The notes beneath the pieces are model-generated. The model ran no database searches. It was given only the letters and a program-made list of their open reading frames with translations, and had not been told where the DNA came from. From positions 2,294,001 to 2,358,000 of the forward strand of contig MU839829.1 in assembly GCA_030411725.1 (NCBI GenBank): DNA of 64,000 nt. The letters run 5' to 3'. The position numbers and the translations under genes were made by a program. The stretch is from Echria macrotheca. Its lineage: Eukaryota; Ascomycota; Sordariomycetes; Sordariales; Schizotheciaceae. Of this stretch, positions 22,412 to 34,100 are shown in pieces (position 1 is the stretch's first letter; each line of letters opens with the position of its first letter).

Positions 22412-24235
22412 ATGGCGTCCAAGGCCGCTAGAATCTGCGGGGCCATCGCTGCCCTTGCAGCACTCGCAGCGGCAGCGCAGCCGGGCGCGGTCAAACCCGT
22501 TGCCGTGCCGATGCGAGACCTCAAATGGGGCACGCTCAACTTCCTGCACACCACCGACACGCACGGCTGGCACGCCGGCCACCTCCAGGAATCTCAGTAT
22601 TCGGCCGACTGGGGCGACTACGTCTCCTTCGCCGAGCACATGCGCCGCAAGGCCGACGAGCAGGGCGTCGATCTACTGCTTGTTGACACGGGCGACCGTG
22701 TCGAGGGCAACGGCCTCTACGATGCTTCCACGCCCAAGGGCAAATACTACTACGACATCTACCGCCAGCAGAATGTCGACATCATCTGCACAGGAAACCA
22801 CGAGCTCTACCAGGCCAGCACGGCCGACCAGGAGCACCTGCAGACGGTGCCCAACTTTCGCAACAATTACATCGCGTCCAACCTCGATTATGTCGATCCC
22901 AAGACGGGCGAGCGGTCGCCCATGGCGCAGCGATACCGCAGATTCAAGACGAAGAACCAGCGCATCGATATCGTTGCGTTTGGTTTCCTCTTCGACTTTA
23001 CAGGGAACGCCAAGAACACGGTTGTCCAGCCGGTGAAGAAGACGATCCAGGAGGACTGGTTTCAGAAGGTGGTTCGAGAATCCAGGCCCGATGTTTTTGT
23101 TGTTATCGGCCATGTCGGTGTTCAGATGCAGGAGTTCAAAGACATCTTTCGGGCCATTCGACTGCACAACCCCAATACACCGATCGTCTTCTTCGGCGGC
23201 CATGTCCACGTACGCGATGCCACGTCCTACGACAGCCGGTCCTTTGCGATAGCCAGCGGCCGCTATTTCGAGACGATTGGGTGGATGTCGGTGGAACTTG
23301 GCAGTGACGCCCCGAGTTTTCACCGTCGATATATCGATAACAACATCCTTGGGCTCTACCATCACACCGGGCTCAATGCTAGCACATTTCCCACCGAGCA
23401 TGGTCGAAATGTTACTTCGATGATAGCCAAGGCGCGCGCAGAGCTGGATCTTGATTACATATACGGATGCGCCCCCAAGGATTACTGGATGACTCGTGCG
23501 CCGTATCCGCATGAGAATAGTATCTACAGCCTGCTTGAGAAGCAGATTCTCCCTGCTATTGTTGTCAACCCAAAACGAGCACAAGTCCCCCGACTAGCCA
23601 TCATGAACACGGGCGCGATCCGGTTCGACATATTCAAGGGAGCGTTTACCCGGGACACAACGTTCATAGTGTCGCCTTTTCTCAGCGTCTTGAACTACAT
23701 CCCCGACGTCCCGTATCGAGTCGCCCGGAAGGTGCTCGGGTTACTCAATAGTGGCGGGCAGATCATGGATGAGGATTTTGTTCCGTGGCATCTCATGGCC
23801 ATCCCAGAGCAACAGGTCCCCCGGAAATCTGTCATCTATGAAAAGAAGCCGCCGAAGGTATCTGACTCCATGGGTCAACAAGTGCCTCTTGGACGCTTCG
23901 GTGGTGGCGACGACGCTCATGACGGGCCTGTGTTGATCGAGGGGTACACGACCAAGGATGACATTGGCGACGATGGTGACGACGCGGTGCATGCCAACAT
24001 CGACTTTCACGTGGTGCCCAACTGTATCCAGGCCGAGATCGCATTCCCGAAGGAGAAAGAGCCCGAGACAGTGGATTTGGTATTTTTCGACTTTATCCAG
24101 CCGTGGGTGCTCTTTGCGCTCAAGGTCAGTGGTGGCAACCAGACAGCGGCCGATGTGAAATCGTACGTGCCGGACACCTTCAGTGACCTCATGTCGGAGT
24201 GGATGAAGAAGAACTGGCCGAGAAAGTGTGACTAG
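22412..24235 (+). CDS. smn1: Secreted/vacuolar metallophosphoesterase, 5'-nucleotidase-like (SMN1/YHR202W type)
   Basis: A single uninterrupted frame of 607 residues. Residues 1-22 form a signal peptide (MASKAARICGAIAALAALAA, then AAQPG). The calcineurin-like metallophosphatase motifs come in order: FLHTTDTHGWH (D-x-H, about residue 47), VDTGDRVEGNG (about 91), TGNHELY (about 128), VVIGHVG (about 233) and FFGGHVHVRD (G-H-x-H, about 262). A 5'-nucleotidase-type C-terminal domain follows, with MNTGAIRFDIFKGAFT. The overall plan matches yeast YHR202W/Smn1, a vacuolar-lumen protein. The substrate cannot be named from sequence, though a nucleotide or other phosphomonoester is likely by family. It is one of the few intronless long genes here. 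Confidence 0.9.
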   Translation: MASKAARICGAIAALAALAAAAQPGAVKPVAVPMRDLKWGTLNFLHTTDTHGWHAGHLQESQYSADWGDYVSFAEHMRRKADEQGVDLLLVDTGDRVEGNGLYDASTPKGKYYYDIYRQQNVDIICTGNHELYQASTADQEHLQTVPNFRNNYIASNLDYVDPKTGERSPMAQRYRRFKTKNQRIDIVAFGFLFDFTGNAKNTVVQPVKKTIQEDWFQKVVRESRPDVFVVIGHVGVQMQEFKDIFRAIRLHNPNTPIVFFGGHVHVRDATSYDSRSFAIASGRYFETIGWMSVELGSDAPSFHRRYIDNNILGLYHHTGLNASTFPTEHGRNVTSMIAKARAELDLDYIYGCAPKDYWMTRAPYPHENSIYSLLEKQILPAIVVNPKRAQVPRLAIMNTGAIRFDIFKGAFTRDTTFIVSPFLSVLNYIPDVPYRVARKVLGLLNSGGQIMDEDFVPWHLMAIPEQQVPRKSVIYEKKPPKVSDSMGQQVPLGRFGGGDDAHDGPVLIEGYTTKDDIGDDGDDAVHANIDFHVVPNCIQAEIAFPKEKEPETVDLVFFDFIQPWVLFALKVSGGNQTAADVKSYVPDTFSDLMSEWMKKNWPRKCD

Positions 24236-24578
24236 ATTGTATATGTTGATTTTGAGAGACTGTTTTTGGGATATGGCATATGGTCAAGGAGTTGGGTACA
24301 TGATTGGCTTAGGTGTTATTGTAGATACCTCGGATTCTGGTCACAGGCAGCGTTTATCTTTGATGGTTGTGCGACTTTGAGAAGCATGTTACTATGAATT
24401 GCGACTATATGTTGTCACAATCAGGCAGCTTATGTCTCATAGAATTTGACGCACAAGTTGAGTGCGATCTAGTTTTGGATACTGACAAACTCCCTCTAGG
24501 TATCAAAATATTTTCACCCCTTTGCGCCGAACGCCTGGCACCATGAAATGCGCATACCAGTCCCCGCGAGAAAGAAGA
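24236..24578. other. Convergent 3' spacer, SMN1-like / ISY1
   Basis: 343 AT-richer bases between two converging stop codons. It holds the two 3' ends and nothing else I can support. Confidence 0.5.
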
Positions 24579-25328
24579 TTACAGCTGATCCAGCAACCTT
24601 CTTCTCCTCCTCTCAATCAACTCTTGCTGCACCTCGTCCATGGTGGGCAAGTCCCAGCCCTGACCATCTCCCGCATCGCCTGGTAATGGCTCCCACCCAG
24701 GCGGCGGCTCCAGCGACCCCGCGGCAGCAGCCAGATTCTCGAACGCCTCCCTCTCCTTGGCCGCCTCGTAGGCCAGCAACTTGTCGTCCTCCTCGTCCGG
24801 GGCATAGCCGTAATACGCAGCATCCACCTGCTTCCTCAGATCGTCCCTCGCCTCGAGCGGCTTCTCGTCGCCGTCGTGCTTTGATTTTGCGGCGGCAGCC
24901 TCGAACAGCTCCTTCACGCCGGGGAGCTCCCGCGCCCGCCCAAAGTATTTGTACCCCTTGCCCGACGCGCCGGGTATCTCGCGGCCGGCCTCGTCGTATA
25001 CTTTGGCGGCGCCGCGGCTGTAGTTGGGCCCGCCGAGGTTGCGGATCTGCAGCTCCCAGACGTGCTTCTCGCGCATCAGCTTGTTGATCTCGTCGTTGAG
25101 GTCGCGGATCTGGTAGTCGCTCAGCGCCGGGTCCTGGATGCGCGAGACCTTGCGGGAGATCTCTTTCAGGACCTGGCCGCGCCATTTCTCGCAGGCTGGG
25201 ATGGATGTCTGTTCGGTGATGGCGCGCGGGCGCCGCGTGCGGCCTGCGTCGATTATGCCTAGGTCTGCTGCTTGGGCTTCGCGGAAGCGGAAGAGCATCG
25301 ACTGTGCTTTTTCCGAGTTTCGCGCCAT
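24579..25328 (-). CDS. isy1: Pre-mRNA splicing factor ISY1
   Basis: Intronless, 249 residues. It starts MARNSEKAQSMLFRFREAQA, the hallmark of Isy1, followed by the RPRAITEQTSIPACEKWRGQ block, the NDEINKLMREKHVWELQIRN helix and GPNY (Isy1 signature). Isy1 is a component of the Prp19-associated (NineTeen) complex that joins the activated spliceosome and helps step-one fidelity. The C terminus is acidic, then basic (ERRRRRLLDQL). Length and order are typical for fungal members; the yeast protein is similar in size. The start is fixed by the conserved MARN. Confidence 0.95.
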   Translation of the reverse strand: MARNSEKAQSMLFRFREAQAADLGIIDAGRTRRPRAITEQTSIPACEKWRGQVLKEISRKVSRIQDPALSDYQIRDLNDEINKLMREKHVWELQIRNLGGPNYSRGAAKVYDEAGREIPGASGKGYKYFGRARELPGVKELFEAAAAKSKHDGDEKPLEARDDLRKQVDAAYYGYAPDEEDDKLLAYEAAKEREAFENLAAAAGSLEPPPGWEPLPGDAGDGQGWDLPTMDEVQQELIERRRRRLLDQL

Positions 25329-27881
25329 CTTGGTTTATTTGGCGTGGCGTGTGTGGGTGTTTGGTAGTTTGCGTGGAAGCTACTGGGCTGGATGTGGTTG
25401 CAGCCTTACATTGGTACAGAATCTTGAAGCTGTCAAGGTGTTGGTGTGGCGCTGTGGCTTTGCGAGTCACAGGGGTCTAGTGGAGGTGGGGTCGCTGTCA
25501 AAAAGCCCGTCGCGGTCAAACGCGTCTGCTGCCTTCTTCCTCGTTCCTCAACCACCGAAGCAACGGACTCTTGCGCAAGATCAACAGCTTGAGCCATCTC
25601 TTGCCAATTCATTTGATCTTGATCAGATCATTATGGGTTCCTGATATTGGATTTTCTCCAGGTTGTTTTCTACCATTTCTCTTTTTCTCATATTTCCCCT
25701 TACGTCCTCGCACGACCACTTCTCAAGAGCGTGCATTACATCTCCTTGCAGCCCGCACGACGCAGAGCTGCGATGAAGATGAATTACATCTGCATCCTTG
25801 ACCCGCCCGGAACCCCTCGGCAGTCCGCGGAATGTCGACGGCGCGTTCTGCGCGTGGATGAAGGGCATCTAGAACGGATATCTGAGCAGCAGTGTGCACA
25901 CGAGTCGTCCTTACCTCCCTACTTTCGATATACGACAGCTTCAATCGACCTCTCTACCTCCTAGGCATATATATATCATATGCCACCAGATTTAGCACCA
26001 AAAAGAAACCATCCCCCAACCCTTCCCATCCCTCACGTCCTCTCCGCCTCACCCACCCAGACAAAACCCCCTCCCACCAAGCGGTGTTTCTCGTCCTGAC
26101 TGTCCGCGATGACGAAACTAGCACAAGAGAGATGAACCGCCCGTTCCGCTCCCTTGGCATGTTCTTAGGTTCTGTTTTCCCTCACAGGTAAACGGAGCCA
26201 TAACATCCCAAGGTTGAAGCGGACGGGCCAAGGTCCAGCAATGATCACTATAAAAGTAGTTTTCAATCGGAGCGAGACAGTTCAGGACACCTTTCTGGGA
26301 GGAGCCTAGCCCTTTTCCCCGACACCTTTTATGAACCCTAAAACACTTTTGCTTGGCTGGGAAGAGCTGAGGTTTTCGACCCCGGGTGGGCGAAGTGGAT
26401 AAGGGGGGACGATACAATTGAAGGACGAAACATGAAGAAAAAAGAATTGTGGAAAGGAAGGGGGAAGGGAAGGGGGTTGGTTTCTTCTTTTGGTGTTCTT
26501 TCTGTTTGTCTTTTTCTTTCATTCAGGAAGACCCGGTGATGACTGAAGGTCCAAAAAGCCAAATTTGCAGGCAGCCGAGGTGGTAGGGTGTCCCCTTTGT
26601 GGGAGATGCTCGGCCGTGTACCTCTGGTTGTCAATGAGAACTAAAGAGAGCTAATCTGAGGGTCTTATTCCTTTTGTTTCCTTGTATCTGAATATATTTA
26701 TCTCTATATATGTTGAGTTTGAATCGTGGTGCTTTGTGTCTATACTACGGGGTCGGGGCAGTGGGAGCGCAAATATGGAAGATGATGGGATTGGGTTGCT
26801 GGGGTCACTGGTGGTCGATAAGAAGACTGGTTTAGGGCGACAACACATTCTTTTGGAGTACTCTAGTCTTTCATCTCTTCTAGTTCCGTATCCAAGATAG
26901 AACCTTGAAGAGGTTTTGAATGAGACTACTATAGATGTTGTGTTGACAGCTGAAGTGCGGTTGGCTCCTTGCCAACGAAGCAGCTCCAAGGAGGACGGAG
27001 GCACTCGCTCTGCTAGATAAACGAGAACCGACCCAGCCTCTCAGCACCGCCGCCTTCCGTCTGCTAATTGAGCAGTTCAAGATCTAGCAGAGACCAGATG
27101 GTTTGACTTAGCATCATTCTGTAGCCGAAAGACAACGGACGTGGAGAAGGATCGAGTTTGTCGTGAACGGGGAACCAACGGATCCGTGACATGATCCACT
27201 CAGGACTCCAGCGGTGCATAGGTGCATAAAGTTCAAAGTTCAAGGGTTCTTCTGAACTGCCAGAGACCGATGTCTGACGTGTGAGAGAGAGAGGGAGAGA
27301 GAGTCAGCCCGCCGCGAGTTCGTTTTACGGATTACCTTGAATTTCAATGTCGACTTCCTCCAGTTCTCGCTGTCTAGTGTCTACGTCGCTGCCACTAGTG
27401 ACTACAAGTCTTGGCATGTGTATGGAATACCTTATGGAATATGTCTCTCCTGACCTATCCATGTCTCGTTATATCGTTGTATGCTGCCCAAACGTAAAAA
27501 AGTACATGTACGGAATAGGGGTCACCTTATTCATATTGCTGGAATAACTGCACAGAAAGCCCGAACCAATGCTACCTAGGGTACCTAGACCATCATGTCA
27601 TGTCAGTCACTTTAGATATAAGAGCCTAGGAAGACAAATAACAAGCAAGTCACAGCACGGCACAATCATGGTACCAATACTAGGAAGTCCTCCGCGAAGT
27701 CAACGAGCATTTCCGTATATCCCTATAATTTTGTTTCACCATTCCCAAACAGTCCATACCAAGGTAATTGACTCCCTACATCATACAGAGACACCATGAA
27801 AACCCTGGCAAAAAATCACTTAAATACACCCTTCCCATTCTACCCCCCACCCCCATTTTTTAATCTCCAAAAATCTCTAAA
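25329..27881. other. Spacer upstream of ISY1 and downstream of WBP1
   Basis: 2.55 kb. It includes the ISY1 promoter. On the plus strand a short frame at about 25774-25964 starts MKMNYICILDPPG; I cannot assign it to a family and it lacks supporting splice structure, so I do not call it. GA-rich simple sequence lies at 27284-27305. The region near WBP1 is AT-rich, as expected of a 3' UTR. Confidence 0.45.
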
Positions 27882-29400
27882 TCACCTAGTCTTCTTACTC
27901 TCCTTAGTCCCCGCAGGCGGAGGAGGAGCGCTATACATCCACAAGGCACAGAAGCCCAACCAGCCCACCACCGTGGCGCCAATACCGGCGATCCACGGCC
28001 ACGCGCCGCTAATGACAAAGCTGCGCGGCCACTCGTCGTGCGCCATGTGGCGGACCGAGACGGTATTCTTCTCCTCGATGTACGTCAAGAACGGCCGCTT
28101 GTAGTTGACCTTGAAGTTGAAGATGCCGTGCTGGTCGGGCAGCTTGAACGAGACAGAATAAACGGCGGCGTCGGCGGACGACTTCGACTTGTCCAGGGCC
28201 AGCGGAAGACGGTGGAAGGGCGAGAGCATCGAGAACTCGAGCTGGAGCGCGTCGTTGGCGGGGACTTGGAAGGCGGTCCAGGAGGTGCCGGTCCATTCGG
28301 AGAGGGAGATTGTGTATGTCTTTTTTGTTTAACTGTTAGCATACTGTCAGAGACAAAAAGAGACACAAAACATACCACATCGTTCTTGATTCGATAAATC
28401 TTGGGATTCGTCTCGTTGGCACCCACCACGCCAACTTCGTTCAATCGGTGCTCGATCCAATTGACCCTCAACACGCCGAGCTCCTGGAACGTCCAGGCCG
28501 TCACACGCTTCGCAAACTCGCGGTTGAAAGTCTTGACCGCTTTGGTCCCGCCGACCGGCTTCACCTGCGCATCGAACCACTTGTCCTGGAACAGCTCGGC
28601 CGATCCCACGACCGTCAGCCGTGCCGAGTTGCGCGCCTGCACGGCCGCCACGAGCGCCAGCTGCGCGCCGGCCGCGAACAGGTCGTCGGCCACGCTCTCG
28701 CCCTGCTCCTTGGGGTTGTAGCTGTACGCCGTGCTCGGCGCGCGCAGGATCGGCGTCAGCAGCTCTCCGCTCCCGAGCACGGCGCCGACGCCCCGCGGGA
28801 AGGCGATCAGCTGGTCGGCGGGGGCGCCGCCGCCAAAGATGTTGCGGACGTCGGGGCGCAGGCTGGTCGGCGGTGGAAGAAGCAAGACGTCGTGCGCGTC
28901 GGCGGCCGAGTTGGCGTCGTAGTGGAAGTGGTCGACCACGAGACCGGTGCGGTCGGCGGGCAGCTGGATGTCGAGCTCGGCGAGGAGGGAAACGAGGGCG
29001 CTGGGCGCGGCGGTGCCGGAGCTGAGGGTCACGAGGATGTTGCCCTGTTGCTTGACGAAGTCGAGGAGCTGGTTGGCCGTGAGATTGGGGCCGAGGCCTT
29101 TTCTTTGGGTCAGCTACAGAACGGACAGAGACAAAAAAAAGACAAACCCTTGGCCTTGGTGGGAAAGAGCAGGACATGGTCATACGCTCGCTCGCCGAGG
29201 CGGAACAGCGCGAGGGACTCGCTCTTGGGCGTCTCAAACGTAATCTTGTAGCCTCTCGCCTCCAGATCGCCCAAAAACTGTGAATACGAAGCCTTGTCGG
29301 CGACGTCGTCCAGGACCACGAGTAACCTGTCGCCGGCGGTGCTGAGGGCTGTCACCACCGAGGCAAGGAGCAGAAGCCCCAGGGAAAGAAGCGAGCGCAT
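27882..29400 (-). CDS. wbp1: Oligosaccharyltransferase 48-kDa subunit WBP1 (OST48)
   Basis: Three exons, 29400-29148, 29097-28376 and 28319-27882, encode 470 residues. A signal peptide (MRSLLSLGLLLLASVVTALS) is followed by the OST48 start DRLLVVLDDVADKASYSQF, the GLGPNLTANQLLDFVKQQGN block (across the first junction), NIFGGGAPADQLIAFPRGVGAVLG, and WTFQELGVLRVNWIEHRL leading into NDVTYTISLSEW (across the second junction). Near the C terminus, FNFKVNYKRPFLTYIEEKNT and a membrane span (AWPWIAGIGATVVGWLGFCA) precede a short cytosolic tail ending KKTR, a dilysine ER-retrieval signal. It belongs to the ER N-glycosylation complex. Introns are 50 and 56 nt with GTTTGT and GTATGT donors. It is divergent from the complex I gene. 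Confidence 0.95.
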
Positions 29401-30208
29401 CGTTGTTTTCCCAATAAGAAGAAAAAAGACGCCTTTTTATGTGTGGTTAACAATCTTCCCCGGTCATACCACAGGAAAAAGTGGTTCAATGGTTTTTTTC
29501 CTCAGAAAGTGGGATGGATATAAACCACCCTTCGAATTCGTCTTGCAAAGCTTCAAACAACAGCTCAGCGGTTTCATGGTTCAAGCATACGTAGCAAGAA
29601 ACAGCCAATCATGATGCGGGAATCGATAAGTACGGGGTGAGCGGTGCGATTGCCAGCCGCGTCCAAGCTTTCCGCCCCACCACCCCGGCCTAGCAGCAGC
29701 AGGGGCCGGAGTTTGACCAAGCCCCGAAGTATACCCGCAATTGGCGATTGAACCTCATCGCGACAATTCCCATTCCCATAGCTATCTCCCCCAGTGTTGA
29801 CAGCTACAACCGCGCTCGTCGGGTAAGTTCACCTACCTCTATCTCCATTCTGAACAATCGACTACACCCTCCTCCTCCAACAAAGCACCACTCCCCCCAC
29901 AGTTCACCAACCGCCTCGTCGCACAACACCAGCACCAGCAGTACTAGCAGTACCAGCAGCATCAGCAGCACCAGCAGCACCAACAGCACCAGCAGCACCA
30001 GTAGCACTAGCAGCACTAGTAGTACTAGCAGCACCAGCAGCACCAGCAGCACCAGCAGCACCAGCAGCACCAGCAGCACCAGCAGCAGCAACACCAAACC
30101 GTATCCCATCCCATCCTCCTCATCCTCCTCACCACCAACCCACCAACACACCAACCCACCAAACAACAGCACTAACAGAAATAAAAAAACAGACACCAAG
30201 AAAAAAAG
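29401..30208. promoter_or_regulatory. Divergent promoter, WBP1 / complex I 9.5-kDa subunit
   Basis: 808 bp between divergent starts. The right half, immediately upstream of the complex I ATG, contains a 160-bp CAG/CAC-type repeat (29931-30091) followed by A-rich leader. If transcribed, the repeat lies in the 5' leader. Confidence 0.5.
29931..30091 (+). repeat. Degenerate AGCACC/AGCAGC tandem repeat
   Basis: About 160 bp of AGC-ACC and AGC-AGT hexamer-like units with third-base changes, seen directly. It leaves open frames on both strands (poly Ser/Thr on plus, Leu/Val on minus), which I treat as a by-product of the repeat and not as genes. Confidence 0.85.
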
Positions 30209-30632
30209 ATGTCAACCCCCCGCTTCTGGGCCACCCCCCTCCGCTACATCCGCTGGTCCGCCCGCGAAAGGCCAGCCTACTTCTGGTCCGTGGTCGTCGG
30301 CGCCATGGGCCCCGTGATGCTGATCACGGTCCCGCCGCTCCGGAAGCGCATGGGCGCCGAGATACCCGCCGAGATTCCCATGACATATCCCAGTAATTTT
30401 TGTCCTTTCCCTCCCTCCCTCCCTCTTCCCTTCTTCTCTCCCCATCCATCTTCCCTTTTCTCTCCCCTAGCCCCCATCCCCATCCCCCATCACCCATCGC
30501 GCCCGGCCCTCCCATCCATCCGCCCATCTCCAACCAGTGTGTGTTTTCCGAGAGAGAGACATATCTAACTGAAAAATAGTCCCGCCCGGCCCGAGAAAGA
30601 AGATTACGGGGTATGATGACGATACCGAATGA
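30209..30632 (+). CDS. nuo9.5: NADH:ubiquinone oxidoreductase 9.5-kDa subunit (complex I)
   Basis: Two exons, 30209-30392 and 30580-30632, encode 78 residues; the intron is 187 nt and very pyrimidine-rich. The protein runs MSTPRFWATPLRYIRWSARE, a membrane segment (AYFWSVVVGAMGPVMLITV), PPLRKRMG, then IPMTYP joined across the intron to IPPGPRKKITGYDDD. This is the single-pass accessory subunit known as the 9.5-kDa subunit in Neurospora, related to mammalian NDUFA3. It sits in the inner mitochondrial membrane arm of complex I. No cleavable presequence is evident, as usual for this subunit. The short second exon (17 codons plus stop) was placed from the conserved PPGPRK motif. Confidence 0.92.
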
Positions 30633-31122
30633 ATGAAGCATACACACCTCCATCCCTCCCTGCCTCTCTCCCTCCTAAACAGACCGGGGATTTGATTGAT
30701 CGATCGATCGATTGGATTGGATTTGGGCGTGGAGGAGATGTGGAAGACGACGAGGAGGGACCGCAACACAAAAATAATGTAGCAAAGTGTATATACAACA
30801 CAGACGGGCGTAAGCATGGCAGGGTGTCAGATCAGATTTAGAGATGGGATCGGAACGGGTAGTAGATCGAATCGCTTCTTCGACGAGAACGTTCAGAGGA
30901 CAAAAACAAATCACAAATACTCGAAGAATATACTCAAAGGACCAACGAATTGGATCAAACCATCAATACCTAAGGTAGCCCTCGATGCACAACGCCAACC
31001 AATGCCCCTTTTTATATATGACCCATCCAGCACCCCTCCATCTAGCTAGCCTTTGAAGGACACACGTCAAGCTCGGATTCCCTATCCTCCCACCTCCCAT
31101 GATATCCCACTTCCATAAAACA
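30633..31122. other. Convergent 3' spacer, complex I subunit / BEACH gene
   Basis: 490 bp between two converging stops. It contains a short GATC/GATT-type simple run near 30695-30715. Otherwise nothing supported. Confidence 0.5.
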
Positions 31123-34100
31123 TCACCGATCCCGCTGCACCAAATTCCACTCATACTACGCACCACAAGTCAGCTCAAGCTCATGCACATATAAATTGGA
31201 CCACACAAAAACTCACCACACGCCCGTCCTCATCCCCCGTATACACCAGCTGCGGCATCGGCGAGATACACGTAATCGCGGCCTCGACGTTCGCACCGCT
31301 CTCGCTCTTCGGATTCGGATGGTCCAACCGCCTCAGAAACTCGAGCGTCCACTTCCCAGCAGTAGCCCGCGACATCGTCTTCCGCCACACATTCACCCGC
31401 CCCCTCTTGTGCCCCGTGAAGACCAAAAAATTCTCAACCCACTCGTTCCCGGCGCCCTCGTAAAAGGCGCACGAGTGCACGTAGTCGTCGTGACCCTCGG
31501 CGCCGCACACGTTCTGGTCCAGAATCAGATCCCCGTTGAGCGTGTACAGCAGCACGTTGGGCCCGCTGCAGAGCATAATGTCCCCCGTGACATCATGCAT
31601 CGCCGCACACTCGACTGGTCGCGCGAGCGGTAGCTTCCTGATAAACTCGAGCCGGTTGAGGTCCCATAGCATGGCGATACCATCCTGCGAGACCGTGACG
31701 ACCGTGCTAAACGCTTTCGAGACTGCAATGTTGGTCACGGGCGTCTTGTGGCCAAACAGAGACGATCGCGGGTGTAGCTCCACCATCTTGCCCGGCGCCG
31801 ACTGCACCGTATAGACCGAAACGACGCAGTCCTCGCCCGCCGTGATCAGCGTCTTGGAATCTGCAAATGTGAGTGTTGAAATCTGACCAATGTGCAAATT
31901 CTCAAACAACCCGGCCGGCTAACCATGTCAGCAACCAATCCCACATGCCCCGCGTGTTGTGTCTCTTACCTTTCGGTTGTCACTGAAGAAAAACCGCACG
32001 CTGTTGTCCGCATAGCCCCATTCCAGGAACTTGTCATACTGCGGCGGGAAGTTGAGCCGGAAGGGCGACGCACACAGAAGCCGGTCCAACTTGGGCACGT
32101 AGATCAGAGACGCGACCTTCTCGTGGCTCTCAAGCAGTGGATGAGGCAGCTTTGTCAGAGCGTGGATCGACGTATCCAACCGTCTCACCGGACACCGGTC
32201 ATGCTCTCTCGCCGGATGCGGCCGCGTGAAGATCTGATGTGGCGTCTGGCCAAAGTTGTGGATAATACCGGTAGCAATGGCGCGCTCCTGCGGATCCGTG
32301 ATGTTGTCGAGATCTTTGGCGCCCTTGTACGACAAGGGGTGGAACACGTTCAGATTCTCGACCGCAGCATCCCCTCGTTGCTTGTGACCAAAAACGAGGT
32401 CAATCCACTGATGCAGATTTTGGCTGACATAGGGGCTCTCGAGTGCTTCCCGGTGTTTGGCAATAAAAAGCTTCGGGTCTCCCTTGGCCCACGGCGGAAG
32501 AATGACATTATCAACCCTGCCGGCGCCTCCTTGACGCTCCCCAAAGTTGTATCCGTTGATGTTGGTGAGGAACTCGGGCAGATAGAAAAACTCGGGAATA
32601 AGTTCCCGAACGTCGGAACCATTGTCCTTGGACGCCGATGTCCAGGCGCCTTCGATCGAGAAAAACAAGCGGTCGGGATGGTCGAATGTGCCACCCTGGA
32701 GCAGGATGAAGGACTGCACAAACGGAGGCAGACGGATCAAATACGACGAGACAATCATGGCCGAGGAGTAATGTGTCCCGTAGTGAAACGGCTGCTCGCC
32801 AATCTCGGCCAAGCTCCTATACCGCATCCCATAATCTGCGATACGGGCTGCCGATTGGGCTCCCATGGGCTTGGAAAGGTCTCTAAACGTGGCCGGGTTG
32901 CTGAGATCAAGCTCCTCGCTGGTGTAGTCTGCAAGTACCCACGGGAAAACAGGATACTGCGTAAGATCGTTGAAGGTCCTACCGGCCATCGTGTTGACCA
33001 GCATCAGGTAGTGGAAATTCGAAATCTCGCCTTTCTGCCACCTCCTCATCATGGGATTCCACGCAGAGCTGTTGAAGATGCTCCCGAACTTGGCACCAAA
33101 CGTCTGCGGCGCTTCCTCGCTGAATCGCAGTCCCTCAAGTCGCCACGCATCCTCCGGGTTGGGCAGCAGATTGGCACCATTGGTGTGCGGCGTCTTGTTA
33201 GACAGCCTGGCGTAGATGTCGTCTCTCATGGCGGGATTGAAGGCCGTCAGGAGGTAGCTTCTACCATCGGTGAAAAAGATCTCGATGGCAACGTCACGGA
33301 AGAGAAACCTGCGCTTGGAGATGCTCAGAACGTCGTGCCACCTCCAGCTGCGCGACTCTTGATCAGTGCGAGTCTGGGGCCGCTCGCCTGGCTTGCTCCC
33401 CGTGATGATAACAGAGAACGGATCCCGCTCTTCTGGCGGCGCCTGCCATACATCAACAATCTCGCCGTCGGGTCGCTGGAACACGTTATCCATGATGTAG
33501 AGCGCCTCCTTTCCGATAATGAGGATGCCTTCGCTCGCGTCAAGCCCAATGATTCGTGACATGTTGAAGACGTTCTGGACGGCATCACCGGGCTGGAGAC
33601 GCCGGATGACCTTTCGGTTCTTGTCTTCAAACGCGTCGTCGGCTTCGGGATCGTTGGGGTCATCGACGAGCTCAAAATCATCCTCCGGAGCAACACCCTG
33701 CACACCCTGCACACCCTGCTGTGACGCCTGCTCGGATGACGGCTCAGGGTCCATAGATCCATCGCCGTCATCTTTTACGCCGGCGGCAGCAGCTTCGACG
33801 GGAGGACGGGCTGTCATAGGAGTCGTGCCAATACCCGCCGCGCCAACGCCCGTGTTCACCCGCAGCGCTGAAGCCGAGACGTTGTCACCAACTTTGCGTT
33901 TGGGCCGGTATTCTTGTCCTTGCTGAGTGGAGTAGTCGGGAAGCAACCGAAGCCGCATCCGGTTGCGGCCCTCCGTTCGATCAAGTTTCCACTTGATAGT
34001 CTGCGGTTCGCTGAACACGGCACCGGGTCGGCGAAGATCTCGGTCCATCTTGGAAAAGGTCGACGCCAAGAACGAATAGTCGTCTTGCTGATCTTGCATC

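Noticed and set aside
25774..25964. Small plus-strand frame starting MKMNYICILDPPG
   Set aside because: Possibly translated, but there is no homologue I recognise, no splice evidence and no core promoter; too weak to call.
28448..29251. 267-residue plus-strand frame
   Set aside because: Antisense to WBP1 exons and intron; only low-complexity Arg/Gly/Val content.
29748..30317. Ser/Thr-rich 189-residue frame over the CAG/CAC repeat, and a Leu/Val-rich one opposite
   Set aside because: Both arise from the tandem repeat, which is open in several frames; the plus frame also overlaps the complex I start in another frame.
31892..33559. 555-residue open frame on the plus strand
   Set aside because: It lies fully antisense to the BEACH-domain exon, whose protein carries clear family motifs. 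The antisense frame has no recognisable domain and is open because of codon bias on the other strand.
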